Positions 20,406 to 32,669 of a stretch of DNA of 64,000 bases are shown here, piece by piece. The DNA comes from Saprolegnia diclina VS20. Taxonomy: Eukaryota > Oomycota > Saprolegniomycetes > Saprolegniales > Saprolegniaceae. Each line of letters starts with the position of its first letter. Within the stretch, counting starts at the first letter, position 1. Below the pieces are notes generated by a model. That model was given only the letters and a program-made list of their open reading frames with translations. It did no database searches and was not told the DNA's origin. A program made the translations under genes and the position numbers. Location: assembly GCF_000281045.1 (NCBI RefSeq), contig NW_008246136.1, forward strand, positions 133,448-197,447, in the 5' to 3' direction.

Positions 20406-21786
20406 CCACGACCTTAGCAATTGCTCAATCCCGCCTTGTGTCCACCCCGCTCCTTCACCTTGGTCAAACTCGTAGCCATTGATATTGAATATGTGCATCG
20501 AGAGTTTCGCTCCGAGAGAAAACAAAAGCAAAAGCTTGGGACAGGACTTGTGGCGGAAAGAGCGTGCGTGAGTACTTCAAAGAGGAGGCCGAAACAACAC
20601 CTGTACCTAAAGAATAAAAGCAACGTTCGCTGTCCGATCCGGTTTGGTGAAAGTGCATGCTTGGATCTCAACAAGTGGCTCTTACGAAGAAGTTCAGATG
20701 AGTGGAGTAGAGAGGCGAAGCCCGTGTTGGAGAGGGTTGGAGTGTACTTGCATCTGTGCCAACCAACTCTGAACTGTCGTGGCCAGAACAGACTTGGTGC
20801 ACACACAAACTGTAAGTTCCGTGTCTACGAGCTATTCTCCTTTGCAATGCTCCCTTATACCCAGGCCCAGCTCTATGCCTGCAACCAACAAATGCCTCAA
20901 GACGAAGCACGCCAGTAGGAAGACGCGAAACGTCGATAACGCTTAATGGGACTTCTTCAAGCAGCACGAGTTAGAGGAGGGAGCAATCGACCGTATATAC
21001 GACAGCTACTCCTAAGAAGCTAGTGCATCAACGACTGATTGAGCGATAGACCCTCCAAACAACGCCCCGTGGGCTTGTTGATACTAAACTGTAAAATACA
21101 GCTACATTGGGAGTTTCAAAGCATCGACTTGGCTCGTAGGAGCAACTCAGGTCTGTAACCTCTAAGGAGTTTCGAGAGGGCGCCCTGCCTGTTAAGTCTC
21201 GGGCAGCAACGCCACTCCCAAGGCAGGAGAGGTAGTCCACCTGCTTGACCCTCTTTGTTGGCAACTCGTGCGAGTCTCGTAAGAAGTACATCATGGCGCG
21301 GTCATTTGATCTACGTCCAATATAAAGTACAGAATGCTTGCGCTTCTTCGTTTACGTTGACTGTAGCACGAGTGACTCTCTCTTGGCGGGAAGCCGCGAT
21401 CGACCGGTACGACGATCTCCCATGTCGAATGAGATTGCAGCTTGCCCAAGCACAACGAGATGTACTCGGACGCCTCGAGCGACGATGCAGAGACCACACC
21501 CTTGGATCCCATCGATCTTGAGCTCATGCGGTACAAGGCATCTCGACGGCAACCGAAGACTTCTACGGCTTTGCTTGGTGGAAGGCCCGCAACGATCTCG
21601 AATTGCTGAAAGGGGTCGCGCGCAGTGTGTTGCACGATTTTAATGTCCAGCGCCAGGTCCGAGTAGATTCCTTCCGATGGCGGCAACACGGTGACCAAGG
21701 AGCGCAACCGTCTCGGCTCGAGCATGGTTGACGACCTTTCGTTCTTCCGCTCGCTCAAAAAGTAGATAATTTGCATTAAGACAAAA
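20406..21786. other. Gene-poor stretch
   Basis: No convincing gene. Open frames on the minus strand (for example 21291-21780) have no recognisable domain and run into the tRNA-like sequence. The region may be decayed mobile DNA, but no transposase, reverse transcriptase or terminal repeats are visible. Confidence 0.4.
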
Positions 21787-21859
21787 TTGCGACTCCCGGG
21801 TTCGATCCCTGTACCTCTATAGTGAGAAGTGCACGATGTACCACTTGAGCTACGTGACA
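21787..21859 (-). other. Degenerate tRNA-like sequence (tRNA pseudogene or SINE head)
   Basis: The minus strand has an A-box/D-arm-like TAGCTCAAGTGGTA (complement of 21839-21852) and, about 30 bp on, a B-box-like GGGATCGAACCC (complement of about 21799-21810), the spacing of a tRNA gene. The supposed acceptor ends pair at only about five of seven positions and the T stem is broken, so a working tRNA is unlikely. Confidence 0.5.
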
Positions 21860-21925
21860 GCTTGTGAGTGGGACTGTGACTATGAGGATTATACAATTTT
21901 ACTCGCAAGCTTACTTACTCGAATA

Positions 21926-22208
21926 TGGCGCATGCGTTAAAAAGCGAGCTCAGAATCATCGCATGCGTCAAAATAGAGTGCTCAAGTCCATCGCATGCGT
22001 AAAAAATAAGCACCAAATCCATCGCATGCGTCAAAATTGAAGACCCAAATCCATCGCATGCGTCACAATAGGAAACCCAAATTGATCGGATGCGTCAAAA
22101 TAGAAGACCCAAATCCATCGCATGCGTCGAAAAAGAGTGCTCAAAATCATCGGATGCGTCATAGTAGGAAAACCAAACTTATCGCATCCGTCATAATAGG
22201 TACATCGT
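21926..22208 (+). repeat. 32-bp degenerate tandem array, nine copies
   Basis: Nine units, each starting with ATCG(C/G)ATGCGTC-like sequence, begin at about 21926, 21958, 21990, 22021, 22053, 22085, 22117, 22149 and 22181, i.e. a 32-bp period with one 31-bp step. The first 12 bp (centred on the palindrome GCATGC) are strongly conserved and the last 12 bp (AGACCCAAATCC-like) drift. The period is not a multiple of three, so it is not coding. Confidence 0.93.
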
Positions 22209-23517
22209 GGAGCTTGCCCTTGCCACGTTTTGAAGGTGGTGTCGAATCGGTGACAGGCGGCTTGAGCGACGATCGTTTGCGCTGGCAGGCTCGCAAGTCA
22301 CTTCCTCGTTGCTGCACTAACTGCCGTCGCCGTCGCCGTCGCTCTTGTTGTCGCTCTTGTTGTCGCTCTTGTTGTCGCTCTCGTCGTCGCTGCTGCTATC
22401 ATCGACGTCGTTAGTGGCCGCTTGGATGAGGGCTGCCGGTTTGGCGCGGAGCGCCTTCGACGCGAGTTAGGTGGCAACTTTGGTGGAAGCGGCGGAGCGC
22501 GCAATGCTTCGCGCATCTCTCGCGGTGGCCATATAATTCAGCAGCACAACTGGGGAAGTGGCTGGAGAGGTCAGCGAGTGATCCATCTAACAGCCGCGCC
22601 ACACACAGGCGTTGAAAGGGCAATTAACACCTGAAGTAAACTAGTTAAGAGCCTTATAAGATTTTTGAACGTTAACTCTAAGATCGCAAACGATTAATTA
22701 CCCTCCTAAAAGCCGGAGAAGACCCGGAGACAGTGTTCAAGACACTGCTTGTTTTGACATTCTGTTCTGTAACGTTTTTTTGAACAGTCGATGCTGCATC
22801 GACGATCCACCATTTATTACTTCGATAAACATCGGGGAAACAGATCACACCTAAGTGATAAAAGAACAGAAGAAACGGAAAAAAGAAAAAGAACGCATTT
22901 CTTCTACTCTTTCCCCGTGGCAACCGCGAGGCTACGGAGAGCCGATGTCCCTGCACCCAAAGCCTCCAGCGACGCTGGCGCTGCCATTGGCGCGTACCGA
23001 CTGCCCTTGGCACCAGCAGCGAACGGGCCAGTTCGTTTGACCAGCGCGTAAAACGAAAAACGCCACCGCGTCGAATAAAAAACGCGCCAGCTCGCTATCG
23101 TATTGTCTAATGGCACCCAACTCGATCGCGTCGATGATTGAAGCCGCGCAGATTGCTCACAGGAGGAGGCACGGTGCATGTAGCGGACGAGCCCAGCGCC
23201 TGGCGCTTCTGTCATCACCACATTAGCTACTCTCTGCGGAGCTACATGCTACAGAAAAGGCGCGAGGTCGTCGCTGGCCTTTCTCTGTGTAAGCGCTCTC
23301 GTGGGCATGTGAGCACCATGCGAAGGGCGCTGGCAGCACCGCTCATGCATGCATCGCTGGGCATGTGCCAACGTGCTCTCAATTTGCGCCTCGTCCGCTC
23401 GCAAGACGCCCTGGTACATCGCCGACGCATGTTAAGGTGGCGTGCATTTAGCCCGTTGCCTTCAACCGGCTGCGTATCCGGAGTTCCACAAGGCTTCAGC
23501 TTTGTCTTCGTTGGGAC
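22209..23517. other. Repeat-rich intergenic region upstream of the UBR gene
   Basis: No supported gene. It includes a 12-bp TCTTGTTGTCGC tandem repeat and CGTCGC simple repeats (22322-22410), and dispersed repeat copy A2 (22797-22860). The last 300 bp presumably hold the UBR promoter, but no clear Inr was seen. Confidence 0.45.
22797..22860 (+). repeat. Dispersed repeat copy A2
   Basis: CATCGACGATCCACCATTTA and the following TTACTTCGATAAACATCGG, then CAGATCACACCT, match the minus strand of 19165-19223 at about 85 percent by eye. It is followed by an A/G-rich run. Confidence 0.75.
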
Positions 23518-26500
23518 ATGGCAGCGACGACGACGACGTACACCTGGCTTGGTGCGCTCAAGGCCGCAATCGATGGGAACCCGGCCGCGGTGACGAGGAA
23601 GCGCATGTGCGGCTACGAGTTCCGGCCCGGCGACATGGCCTGGAACTGCCGCCAGTGCCAGAAGGATGACACGTGTGTCATGTGCCACAAGTGCTTCACC
23701 GCGTCACATGCGCATCTCACGCACGACGTCATGTTCTACTACGCGCAGAACGGCAACGGCTGCTGCGACTGCGGTGACGAAGAGGCGTGGAGCCCACATG
23801 GCTTTTGCCCCGACCACAACACGACCGAGATTGGTAACGCGCCACCGCCCGACATCCTCGCGTCCGTACCAAGCCCGCTGCTCGCACAAGCACGGGCCGA
23901 CGTGGCGAGCGACATCAAGCTCTTCCACGCGTTCGCTAAGACACGCCGCGCAGGCTTCCGGCGCAAGCTGCCCGAGGACGGACCGGACACGTTGTACGAC
24001 TTGTATGTGCACGTGCCCGACTTGAACCACCAGGGCAGCGCGAGCCTCGCGTCGACGCTGCCCGAGTCGGTCACGCTCATCCAGCGCAACCTCTCGGCGT
24101 CCGAGGTGCTGCTGTGGCAGTCGAAACTCGCCAAGAAGCAGCCCGCAAACCTCTGTTCGATCTTCCACAGTCACGACATGCACGCCAACCTCAACGTCGT
24201 TGCGCTCTGCAATCGTCTCTCCAAGTGCGCGCTCTCGTGCGACGTGGGCTGCCGCCTCGTGGCCGAGCAGGTACCTCCGACCGATATCGACGCTTGTGCC
24301 ATCGTGCTCTAGATGCTACTGCCCGAGAGCTTTCTCGTCGATGTCATCGTCGCCGACTGTCTCTTCCCGCGCCACGACAACGAAGCGCTGCACTCGCTCA
24401 TCATGGCGCTGATTCCCGACCCGGACTTTAAGCAGCAGTTTGCGATCGCGTTTGCCACATCCTACCCGCAGCTCTTTCAAGATTTTCTCCTCGGCCTCGG
24501 TACGTGACGCCCCTCTCGTCACGATGGCCGACGTCGACGCGTAGGCCTCGCCGGCCATGGCATCCTCGGCTTTGGCGTCCAGTTTCTCAACCGCGCGAGC
24601 TTTGTGCATCTGCTCATGCACTCGTTTGGCTTTTTTGGGACGCTCTTGCGCACGCTCCACGAGACGCTCGCGTCCTTTGCGGCGCCCGCCATGGACGCGG
24701 CCCTGCCGTCGGACGTCTTGCCGCTACTCCAGCCGCCCGGGCGGCTCTGGGACTCGATCGCGACGTACCTCAGCCTCTCGTCGGCGCCAAATCTGCGTAC
24801 GTCCTCGTGTCTCGTTGTCCCCATTTTCTTATCGTTGTTGTGTAGCCGACGTAGCCGTCTTGCAGTCGCTCGTGCCGTATCACCGGCACGCGCCCACGGA
24901 AGCGTTTGTCGACTGGTTCCGCCAAGCTGCGCTGCCGCTGCCAGGTAGATCGATGCAAGAGACCACGGTCGTTGACAGGTGGGGCTAGGGCGGTTGGGAC
25001 TGACATTGGATGCGACCGGCTTTACGTCGCACCGCTACACGCAGGTTCTGCTCGACCTCAAGTACACGCTGCAGATTGCGCACCCGACGCTGTTGTCGTC
25101 GTTCCCAAACGAACTCCGGCTGCTGTTTCACACGCTGAGCCTCGCGCAAGGCCTCGGCGCCGACGCGCGGCTCCAGGCGTCCGAGCCGCACGTCGCGTAC
25201 GAAGGTCGGCACTGGATCGTCGCGATCGAGCTCTCGTCGATGCTCAACGAGCTCGTCTCGGCCGTGTACGCCAACGTCGTCCAGCACCACGTGCAACCGT
25301 CGGTGCTCGAGGCGGTCCCGCTCCTCGTGTCGGCGTGGCACGATGCGTTTTGTCTCTGGCTCGCCACCACCAACCAGTATTACGCACCGACGTCACGCGA
25401 GGATGGCAGCTACATGTTGCCGCGGTATGGCGCCGCCGACGTCCGTGTCTCGGCCCACTACCCACTGCACCGGTCGCTCTGCCTCTTGTATCGGTCGCTC
25501 TTGAGCAAGAAGCGGCTCTGCCACGCATTCCGAGATGCGCTACTCACGACTCTGGGGGCAAATGAGTGGCACGTGCACATGCTTGTCTTGCCGCTGCTCG
25601 AAGGCCTCGTCTGGGACGCCCAGGTGCACGCGGGGCTCTGGAAGCGCAACGGCTGGAGCGTCATGAACCACAGTATGAACTATGGCGAGCCGTACTACTG
25701 CATGAAGTTCCGCAACGTCGATCTGCTCGGACTCCAGCTGCTCGCCGACGTCGTCGGCATCGAGGCCTTTGTGCCGCTGCTCCTCGACCGATACGACACG
25801 GCGCACCTCGACTGCGCGAGCACGAGCGTCCACGAAGCCATGCTGGCCGAATGCGTTGCGCTCTTTTGCCAACTCGCGACCGAGGTGCCCGTGCTCGATA
25901 GCAGCGAGAGTCGGCACCCGCTGTACGCGGCACTGCGGCACCTGGTGCTCCTGCGACTCTGCGTCAAGCCCTCGAGCCACAGCGAGCTCTTCAAGTGCGT
26001 CAACGAGTTTTGCGCCACGTACGACGTGCTCTGCGCGTCCCACCCCGTCGCGATCGACGCGCTTCTCAAAGACATTGCGGCCGACATTTGCCTTCCCGAC
26101 CAAAAAGTATTGGATATCTATCAACTTGATACTTTGGCTCATTTATTGACACTAGGTGTATACGCTCAAGCCAGAGATGTATGAAGAGTACAATGCAACG
26201 TCGGTACACTTGACCCGCAAACAGCACGAAGTCGCGCGCGTCAACCGCGCCCAAGCCCGCGCGACGCGGTTTCGAGCGAGTACGCCGACGGCGATGGCCG
26301 CCGCGCCGGCCCCGCTGCACGTTGCCCACCGTAGCTGTCTCTTGACGAACATGTGCTTCTTCCTCGTGCTGCACCCGTCGCTGTGCCAAATCATTACCGA
26401 CGTCGTGCAGCACCTCGAGACCATCGGCAGCTCGAGTCTCGTGCTCGCCATCGTCCATTTGCTCACGCTGCAAATGTACGCGCTGCAGCAGTCGCCCCGC

Positions 26501-28719
26501 GACGTGCAAGACACGTACTTGCGCGTCATTGATCGCCTCGGCTTGCTCGACACGCTCCGCAGTTTGAGCTCGACCAACGACGAGCTCCTCCGGCATGTCG
26601 CATGGGTAGTGCAGGCGCTCGAGGCCTTTCCGGGTCTGCGCCCGGCGCCAACACCGATCGCCCTGGAAACCGGTAGCAGTCGTAGTACGGTGCCGGACCG
26701 CCACGCGCGGCAGACGTCGGCGCAGCAGCGAGCCCTCGAGAAGATCCAGCAGCAGCAAGCGGCGTTCTCCAAGCTCTGGATGGACGACGACGCCATGGGC
26801 ATGGAGGACGACGACGACGAAGAGTGCGCCATGTGCCACGAGACATCGACGCCGCTGAGCAGCATTGGCTTTGTCCAAGTGTCGGGCGTCAACGTGGTCG
26901 TGCCGCCGCGCTTCAAGACGCCGTGGGAGGACATGAAGCGCGACGTGACGCCGCTCACGATCGCCTGCTGCGGCCACCTCGTGCATCTGAGCTGCTGGCA
27001 GGCTTACTACGCGACGCAGTTTCAAAAGGTGATTACTGGCGAAGCGTACTTGAACGCCGTGGACGTCAAGAAGGGCGAGTTTCTCTGCCCCGTGTGCAAG
27101 TCGATTGCGAATGTGCTCGTGCCGCTGCAGCCACCGGCGGCATCGTCGCCGAGCGTCGCGCTGCCACCGACGACCGATTGGGCGGCGTGGCTCAACATGG
27201 CATTGCCAGCACCATCAGTACATGAGCCCGAGTCGGACGTGGCCCAGGGTCTCGGGCTCATGTGCATGAGCATCCACCGTGTCGCCACCGGGTCGGTCGA
27301 AAAGTCACGGCCCGACCGGTACCTCGCGTCGGCGTGTCATGCGATCGCGTCGACGCTGTGGCACACCCGCCCGGCACCGGCCGTGCTTTTGCAGGCGGCG
27401 CAGTCGTTGCGGGCCGTGGCGCCGGCGGCCGTCGCCTACGACTCGGCGCGTGCGCTCTTGATGGCGGGGAGTGAGCTCGACGGCGTCGAGACGACCGAGA
27501 CGCAGACGCCGACGCAGATTCAAAAGACGTGGAAGGGCGTCGTGGGCGCCAAACCACTGCTGCTGCAAGACTTGTCGGCCGTGCTGGCGCGCGGCGTGCT
27601 CTTGGCGCCGACGCAAATCGACCAAGTGTGCATGGTGCAACTCGTCTCGGTGGCCTACGCCGTGCAGACGTTTCTGTGGCTCGTCGACGAGACGACGGCG
27701 GTTGACGCCGATGAAGAACCGGCGACGGCGTTTGTGTCGCAGTGGTTTCGCGATGGATCCCACGTGGCGTCGGTCGTCGCGCAGCTCTGTGCATTGCCGT
27801 CCAACGCACCGTTCTCGGCGGCGGCGCTGGCGTGGGCGGCCGAAGACATTACTCGGTTCCACCGCGTCGCCACCGACTTGGTGCCGGGCGTCGACGCCAT
27901 TCCCGTGCTGCCGCTGGACGCACTCCCGCCTGCCGTCGCGTCGCTCGTGCCCAAGTGGATTGCCGCCGTGCACGCCACGTACGTTTCCATTGGTTTTTGT
28001 TTGCCAAAGTTGAAACCTTGATACTAGGTACACGACGATGGACGACCCGAACAACGTGCTCACGCAGTGGCAGCACAAGCACGCGTCGTATGTAGCGGAC
28101 TGGGCCAGCGTGTGGCAGCAGGACCTCGCGGTCGCCCACGTACCCCTCTCGAGCGCGTATTGGCGCCACACGCGGTCGTCGTTTCTGGCCTCGCTGCCGC
28201 ACTCGTACAGCGAACTGTACATGCACTTGACCAAGCAAACGTGTCCGAGCTGCCACCTCTTTCCCGCGCGCCCGGCGCTCTGCCTCATGTGCGGGCTCGT
28301 GCTCTGCGCCGCGTCGACGTGCCGAGAAGCGACGGTCGCGTCCATGGCGTCCGTCTCGGGCGCGTGTACGCTGCACGCGCACAAGTGCGGACGCGGCCTC
28401 GGCCTCTTCCTCTTGACCGTCGAAGGCACCGTGCTCCTTGTGAGCGGCAAGCTCGCGGCCTACGACTCGAACGGGTATCGATGTGTGTCGTGTTATACGG
28501 CGAGATATTGATTGTGTAATGTATAGGCTTTACGTCGACGAGTACGGCGAAGGGTTTGGGGAGCGGACGTCGCGATTCCAGTTTCGTGGCCGACCGTTGT
28601 TTTTGGACGTGAGCATGCGCGACCGGCTGCTGCGGCTCTGGGAGACGCAGTCGATCCACATGGAGATTGTCCACAACCAAAACACCGTCGAGCGCATCGT
28701 TATCAACAGCTTTTATTAA
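23518..28719 (+). CDS. UBR1: UBR1-type E3 ubiquitin ligase (N-recognin)
   Basis: An E3 ligase of the Arg/N-degron pathway, roughly 1,600 residues with about seven introns (for example 24271-24312, 24500-24544, 26107-26155, 27979-28027). The UBR box is near the N-terminus: RMCGYEFRPGDMAWNCRQCQ, TCVMCHKCF, HAHLTHDV, GCCDCGDEEAW and HGFCPDH, which bind basic N-terminal residues. A long helical region (25000-26100) follows with the UBR1/2 pattern. The RING-H2 is at about 26826-27110: ECAMCHE, CCGHLVHLSCW and FLCPVCKS. The cap region has CPSCHLFP, LCLMCG and HAHKCGRGLGLFLL, and the protein ends YVDEYGEG through VHNQNTVERIVINSFY, matching the C-terminus of animal and plant homologues. An acidic Asp-rich run precedes the RING. 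The start at 23518 gives MAATTTTYTWLGALK directly before the UBR box. Confidence 0.92.
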
Positions 28720-29490
28720 CATTTTTTAACAAACAATATCGTACACTCTACGAACGAGCTCTTATTACGACGGTCCCTTGATTGCTCGATCCGCAATCCC
28801 AACCTCCCTTTTCGACTTGACTCAAGCGCCACAATGGTCGTTCTTGGCAGTGTGATGATGCCAAGTGTCCTCGCCACGGTCTCTCGCGAGTGCGTGCAGC
28901 TTTGCTTCATGTTTTGATAAGAACTACCTGAAGACGAGCAGCCCCAGCGCTACGGAAGGAAACAAGCCCATTGGGATTCAAGAAGCTCGGCAACGGCCGG
29001 TACGCAATCCAGCGCCCCACCATGGATGCCAAGTACCTTGCACCGAGCTTGGACCGCGCGCCAGGTATCGCCGACCCGCCACTCTCTGTATTTGTGATCT
29101 TTCAAAAGATGATTTTGGCGCCAAATACGGCGTTGAGTGTGTTGGAAACCACCTGGACCACCCGCAATTTTGAATGCTTTCCACCACTAGCACGTGCGCT
29201 CCATCGATGCTACAGCTCAAGTCCGCAAGTGCTCCCATTTGAGTAAGAGGTTGTAGTGTATTTGGGGAATCACGTTGCGATTCGGACTGACGTGATGAAC
29301 CCCATTGTTGGCTCCAAGGCGGCACAGCTCAGAGATCTTGCTGGTCTCGAGCAGTTATTCACGTCTGTACCTCCTGACTTTTCCTCGGGTCACGTCAAGT
29401 TTCCTAAAGAGGCCATCAGATTTATGACTTCTTAGCACAACCAAACCGTAGTCCTTTGCACAAGCAAACGCAGGATGGCGCCATCTTCGC
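28720..29490. other. Intergenic
   Basis: No supported gene. A short open stretch near 28971-29080 (reading FKKLGNGRYAIQ on the plus strand) looks protein-like but is unrecognised and isolated; it may be a gene remnant. Confidence 0.35.
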
Positions 29491-31658
29491 GTGCTCATTC
29501 TCCCGACTTGTCGAGTGTATTGCGGTTACGAACGTCGGTACAAAATGGAGACGCCGATGTCGAGGCGCCACGTGCTGTCGATGACGCTGCCTCGTAACGG
29601 GCTCCCCACAGCCAAGGCATTGCCGCACCATAAGGCACAACGACCCGCCAAGGGGAATGCAGCGCCGTCCGCACTTGGCTCGGCGCTCTGGGGTTTCCCC
29701 GTCTACTTTAGCCCCGAAATGGACCGCGTACGACCACAATGCGTCTCAGGACAACTAGAATCGTATGCAACTAGGAGCACGACGAGCGAGCCCAGCGCGT
29801 GGCGGCCCTTCGCGCGAAGCTCCAAGCAGAGCGGTCGCGCCAGGTCGCGGCACACGAAGCCGAGGTCGACGAGCGCATGGCCAGGTCCCGCCGCGACCAC
29901 ACAAAGTACCTCTATTATGCGTCTCGGTACGGCGCGCTGCCCGCCCTTCTCTTTTGCTGCACGCAACTTCCTGGTACACTCTGGTCGTCCACTCAAATAC
30001 GCTGTTGTCATCGAATGGAGCAGGACGCGTGTACGAGCTCTACGTGCATAGCACAGCCAACGCACTCCAGACGTGGGCGCGTGCTCGCATGTGCATTCTC
30101 AAGGCCCACGCGCGGTGTGCACCAAGAGTCAGCATAAGAACGCTCATTGCCATTGTAGGAGCCGCGTCGCGTCGGCATTTGTCGCTTCGATCGTGGCAGC
30201 CGTCCTTGAAAAGCGATCTCTGGCGGCGACCCAAGCCGGCCGCGCGACGCAGCTGCTTCGGCGCATCGTCCTCCGCGCTCAAGTACAGACGTTTGGTGCA
30301 TGGAAAGGCTGGCTGCTACAAACGCGTGCCAGCAAGCGCAAGTTTCAAGCGTATTCCTCGCTATCGGGATGGATCGATGTTGAGCGAAATGGCTAGGGCG
30401 ATGAATGCGACCTTGGCCTCTCGCTTCGCCACGTGGCGAGACCACGCCCACACGCGCGCCATGATTCGACACGGCAAGGTACACCATGACATTGTTGTCA
30501 CCGCGTAATGGTTGGTGCTGTTGTGGCATAGCTCTGCCAAGCGTCGGTCAAGGTCTTCCGCAGGAGTCTCATCAACCGGTTTGGCCACTGGCATGGCGTG
30601 ACGCAGCGGACCAAAGGCATTCGTCGACGCTTCACCAACGTCTGCGTTCGGCGCCAGCGCGAGTTGTTTGGTGTTTGGACCGCGTACGTGGCATTCGCAA
30701 ACCGCACGACCCCCTATGCGCGCCGCCTGCAAGTGTGGTTCCGCCGCTCTCTCGCGCGCGCTCGGTTTCGAAAGCGGCAGCACGCCGGTGGGCTTATCCA
30801 ACCGTGAGCGAGTGCCCAGTGAACTTGATATGTGTAGCAACAACCGTGGCACGCCATGTTCGCGGCCACCTAGCGCGGCGCCACGTCGTAGCACTTCGCG
30901 CATCCATGCGCGCGCTCGAGAGCAAGCTGCGCTTTGAGCGCCGCAAAGCGCTGGTGGAGCATACCGCAACGACAGCAAGCAGCAATTTCAAGCATTTATG
31001 TAGGCGATGCAACACGAAGCGTTCAATGCATCCCTTCTCAACGCGATAGCAACGGAGCGCGACCGCCGCCGCCTCGAGGAGGTTGGGAGCGCTAGGGCTA
31101 GGTATAGGTCCAGGGTTAACGTTCGGGCATAGGCGGCACTACAGCAAGAGCAAGACCGGGTCGAGGCCGAGGTCAAGAAGGCACTGGCCAAGATTCTCGG
31201 CAACGAATACCGAGCGCAGTTGCGGGAAAAGATGACCCTTCTCAAGCAGCGCGATGGACTCGACGCCAAGCGCGCGTCGGCCAAAGCTGCTACCGAGGTA
31301 CTAACTACTACTGGACGATGATTGAAACCAACTTACGCCGTAGGTCATTGCCGACGCCGTTGCGCTCGCTCGGGACCAAGCACGGTCTGCGTTTCGCGCC
31401 ACGAGACCGCCGCCGGCCGTGTGCACCGAGTGCCAGTTGGGGCTGCCGACCATGCAGTGTAAGCGAAGGGGATCTCTGTATAGACTGTCACAGCGCGTCC
31501 TAGGTCCGCATGTGTGTGGCGAAGCCGACGACGAAGGTCGGTACGAAGCGTATGCTCGCGAGCAAGTGCTCCTCCAAGCAGTGGCACTGGCACAGCTTGA
31601 GCGCGAGACCATCTCGTTTGCGGCGCTGTACCAGTACAAGCGCACGACCATCAACTAG
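29491..31658 (+). CDS. SFI1-like W-repeat coiled-coil protein
   Basis: A multi-exon gene (about eight introns) of perhaps 550-600 residues. The 5' end is unsure; ATGs at 29491 and 29557 are both in the frame of the first clear exon. Exon 2 is a charged coiled coil (EHDERAQRVAALRAKLQAER). The middle holds repeated units with spaced aromatic residues: ALQTWARARMCILKAHARC, TFGAWKGWLL, FATWRDHAHTRAMIRHGK, RFGHWHGVTQRTKG, LFGVWTAYVAFANR and LQVWFRRSLARARFRKR. This is the pattern of SFI1/centrin-binding repeats. The C-terminus adds a small cysteine cluster (VCTECQLGLPTMQC and HVCGE) and ends YQYKRTTIN. Likely a centriolar or basal-body protein; flagellate zoospores make that plausible. Not certain. 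Confidence 0.6.
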
Positions 31659-31844
31659 TGCTTTCTAGTTGGTGAATTCATTTTTTTCTCTTGCGATATT
31701 GAAGCTCGAGAATTGACGACGAGTTACGTGACATGCTGAGCTCGTCGCGCCACCAAAAGCATTTTCGTCATGAAAACAGTGTACTGAAAGTGCCAAAATC
31801 TCCAACGCGCTCACAGTGGACCAATGATGCACTCTCGCAACGAC

Positions 31845-32427
31845 TCAGAGCGCGTCGGGCTCGAGGCTAAAGCGGCGAAGGACGTTGCGAGGGCCAAAGA
31901 CGGACGTGGTTTCGTCGTAGAGCTCGACTTGGGTCGTTAGCTGGGCGAGCGTACACGGTGGGCAACAGAGCGCGCAGAGAATGTCCTCGAGTTCGCTGCC
32001 CTCAAGGTGCCATCGTGAACGAACATTGCGGCGCAGACTGCCGAGAAGAAATACGAGTCCGCTTCCAGCCGCGAGGCCAGCGCTGCGAACGAGTGCGAAG
32101 CCAATACCGTCATGTGGATCAACCGAGACGGTCGCAGTGACGTAGCTAGTGGCTTCCACGAGCATCATGGCGATGGTCGCGCCAAGGACAAGTGCGTAGC
32201 CACCGTAGAGCGCCATACGCGATGCAACCTGGGCCATGACAATGCAAGGGCAGCAGCACGCCATGAGCCCTAGCCGATTCATTATCGTGGGAATTGTGGT
32301 GGCGAGGATGCGAAGACGTACCAGTCGGGGACGGAGCCCACAAGCTCTCGATGACGCCGATGCGCCACGGCTGCGGCGCGCCAATGGGGACCGAAGGCTT
32401 CTGGAGCTCGGACGTCGATCGACCCAT
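31845..32427 (-). CDS. PLAC8 (Cys-rich) membrane protein, copy 1
   Basis: A two-exon gene of about 175 residues. The start at 32427 gives MGRSTSELQKPSVPIGAPQP, then WRIGVIESLWAPSPTG; an intron of about 50 bp joins this to LMACCCPCIVMAQVASR, the PLAC8 CCCPC motif. Two hydrophobic stretches follow (YGGYALVLGATIAMMLVEA and AGLAAGSGLVFLLGSL), then a basic turn, EGSELEDILCALCCPPCTLA and QLTTQVELYDE, the second conserved PLAC8 cysteine block. Family members influence cell size, heavy-metal resistance and calcium influx and sit at the plasma membrane. It is followed upstream by a tandem paralogue. Confidence 0.87.
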
Positions 32428-32669
32428 CGCTGTTGCAGGATGATTGCAAGTGCTTGTACCTAGGACTTTTCCTAGTTGTAGTTGGCCACTTGCGCAGAAG
32501 CATAGGTAGCATGCACTTCACCAAGATAGCTCTATCAAAACAATCTGGAACTAGCTGCGTCTCATAAGCGCATAGCGCCATTTAGTTCTGTAGAATGAGA
32601 GCTATGCACGCCAGGTACAACGACAGATCACAGCACGCTGTCCATGCATATCCTAATTAGGTCCTGGTC

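Noticed and set aside
20119-20531. Arg/Gly- and Arg/Ser-rich minus-strand proteins
   Set aside because: They are translations of the TCGACC hexamer repeat in different frames and have no non-repeat domain.
20406-21786. Retrotransposon or DNA transposon
   Set aside because: No reverse transcriptase, integrase, transposase motif, long terminal repeats or target-site duplications could be seen; only short dispersed repeats are visible.
21926-22208. CRISPR-like repeat array
   Set aside because: Units are head-to-tail with no unique spacers, the genome is eukaryotic, and no cas-like genes are present. It is a minisatellite-type array.
22422-22634. Gly/Arg-rich plus-strand open frame
   Set aside because: Short, next to simple repeats, with no start context or recognisable domain.
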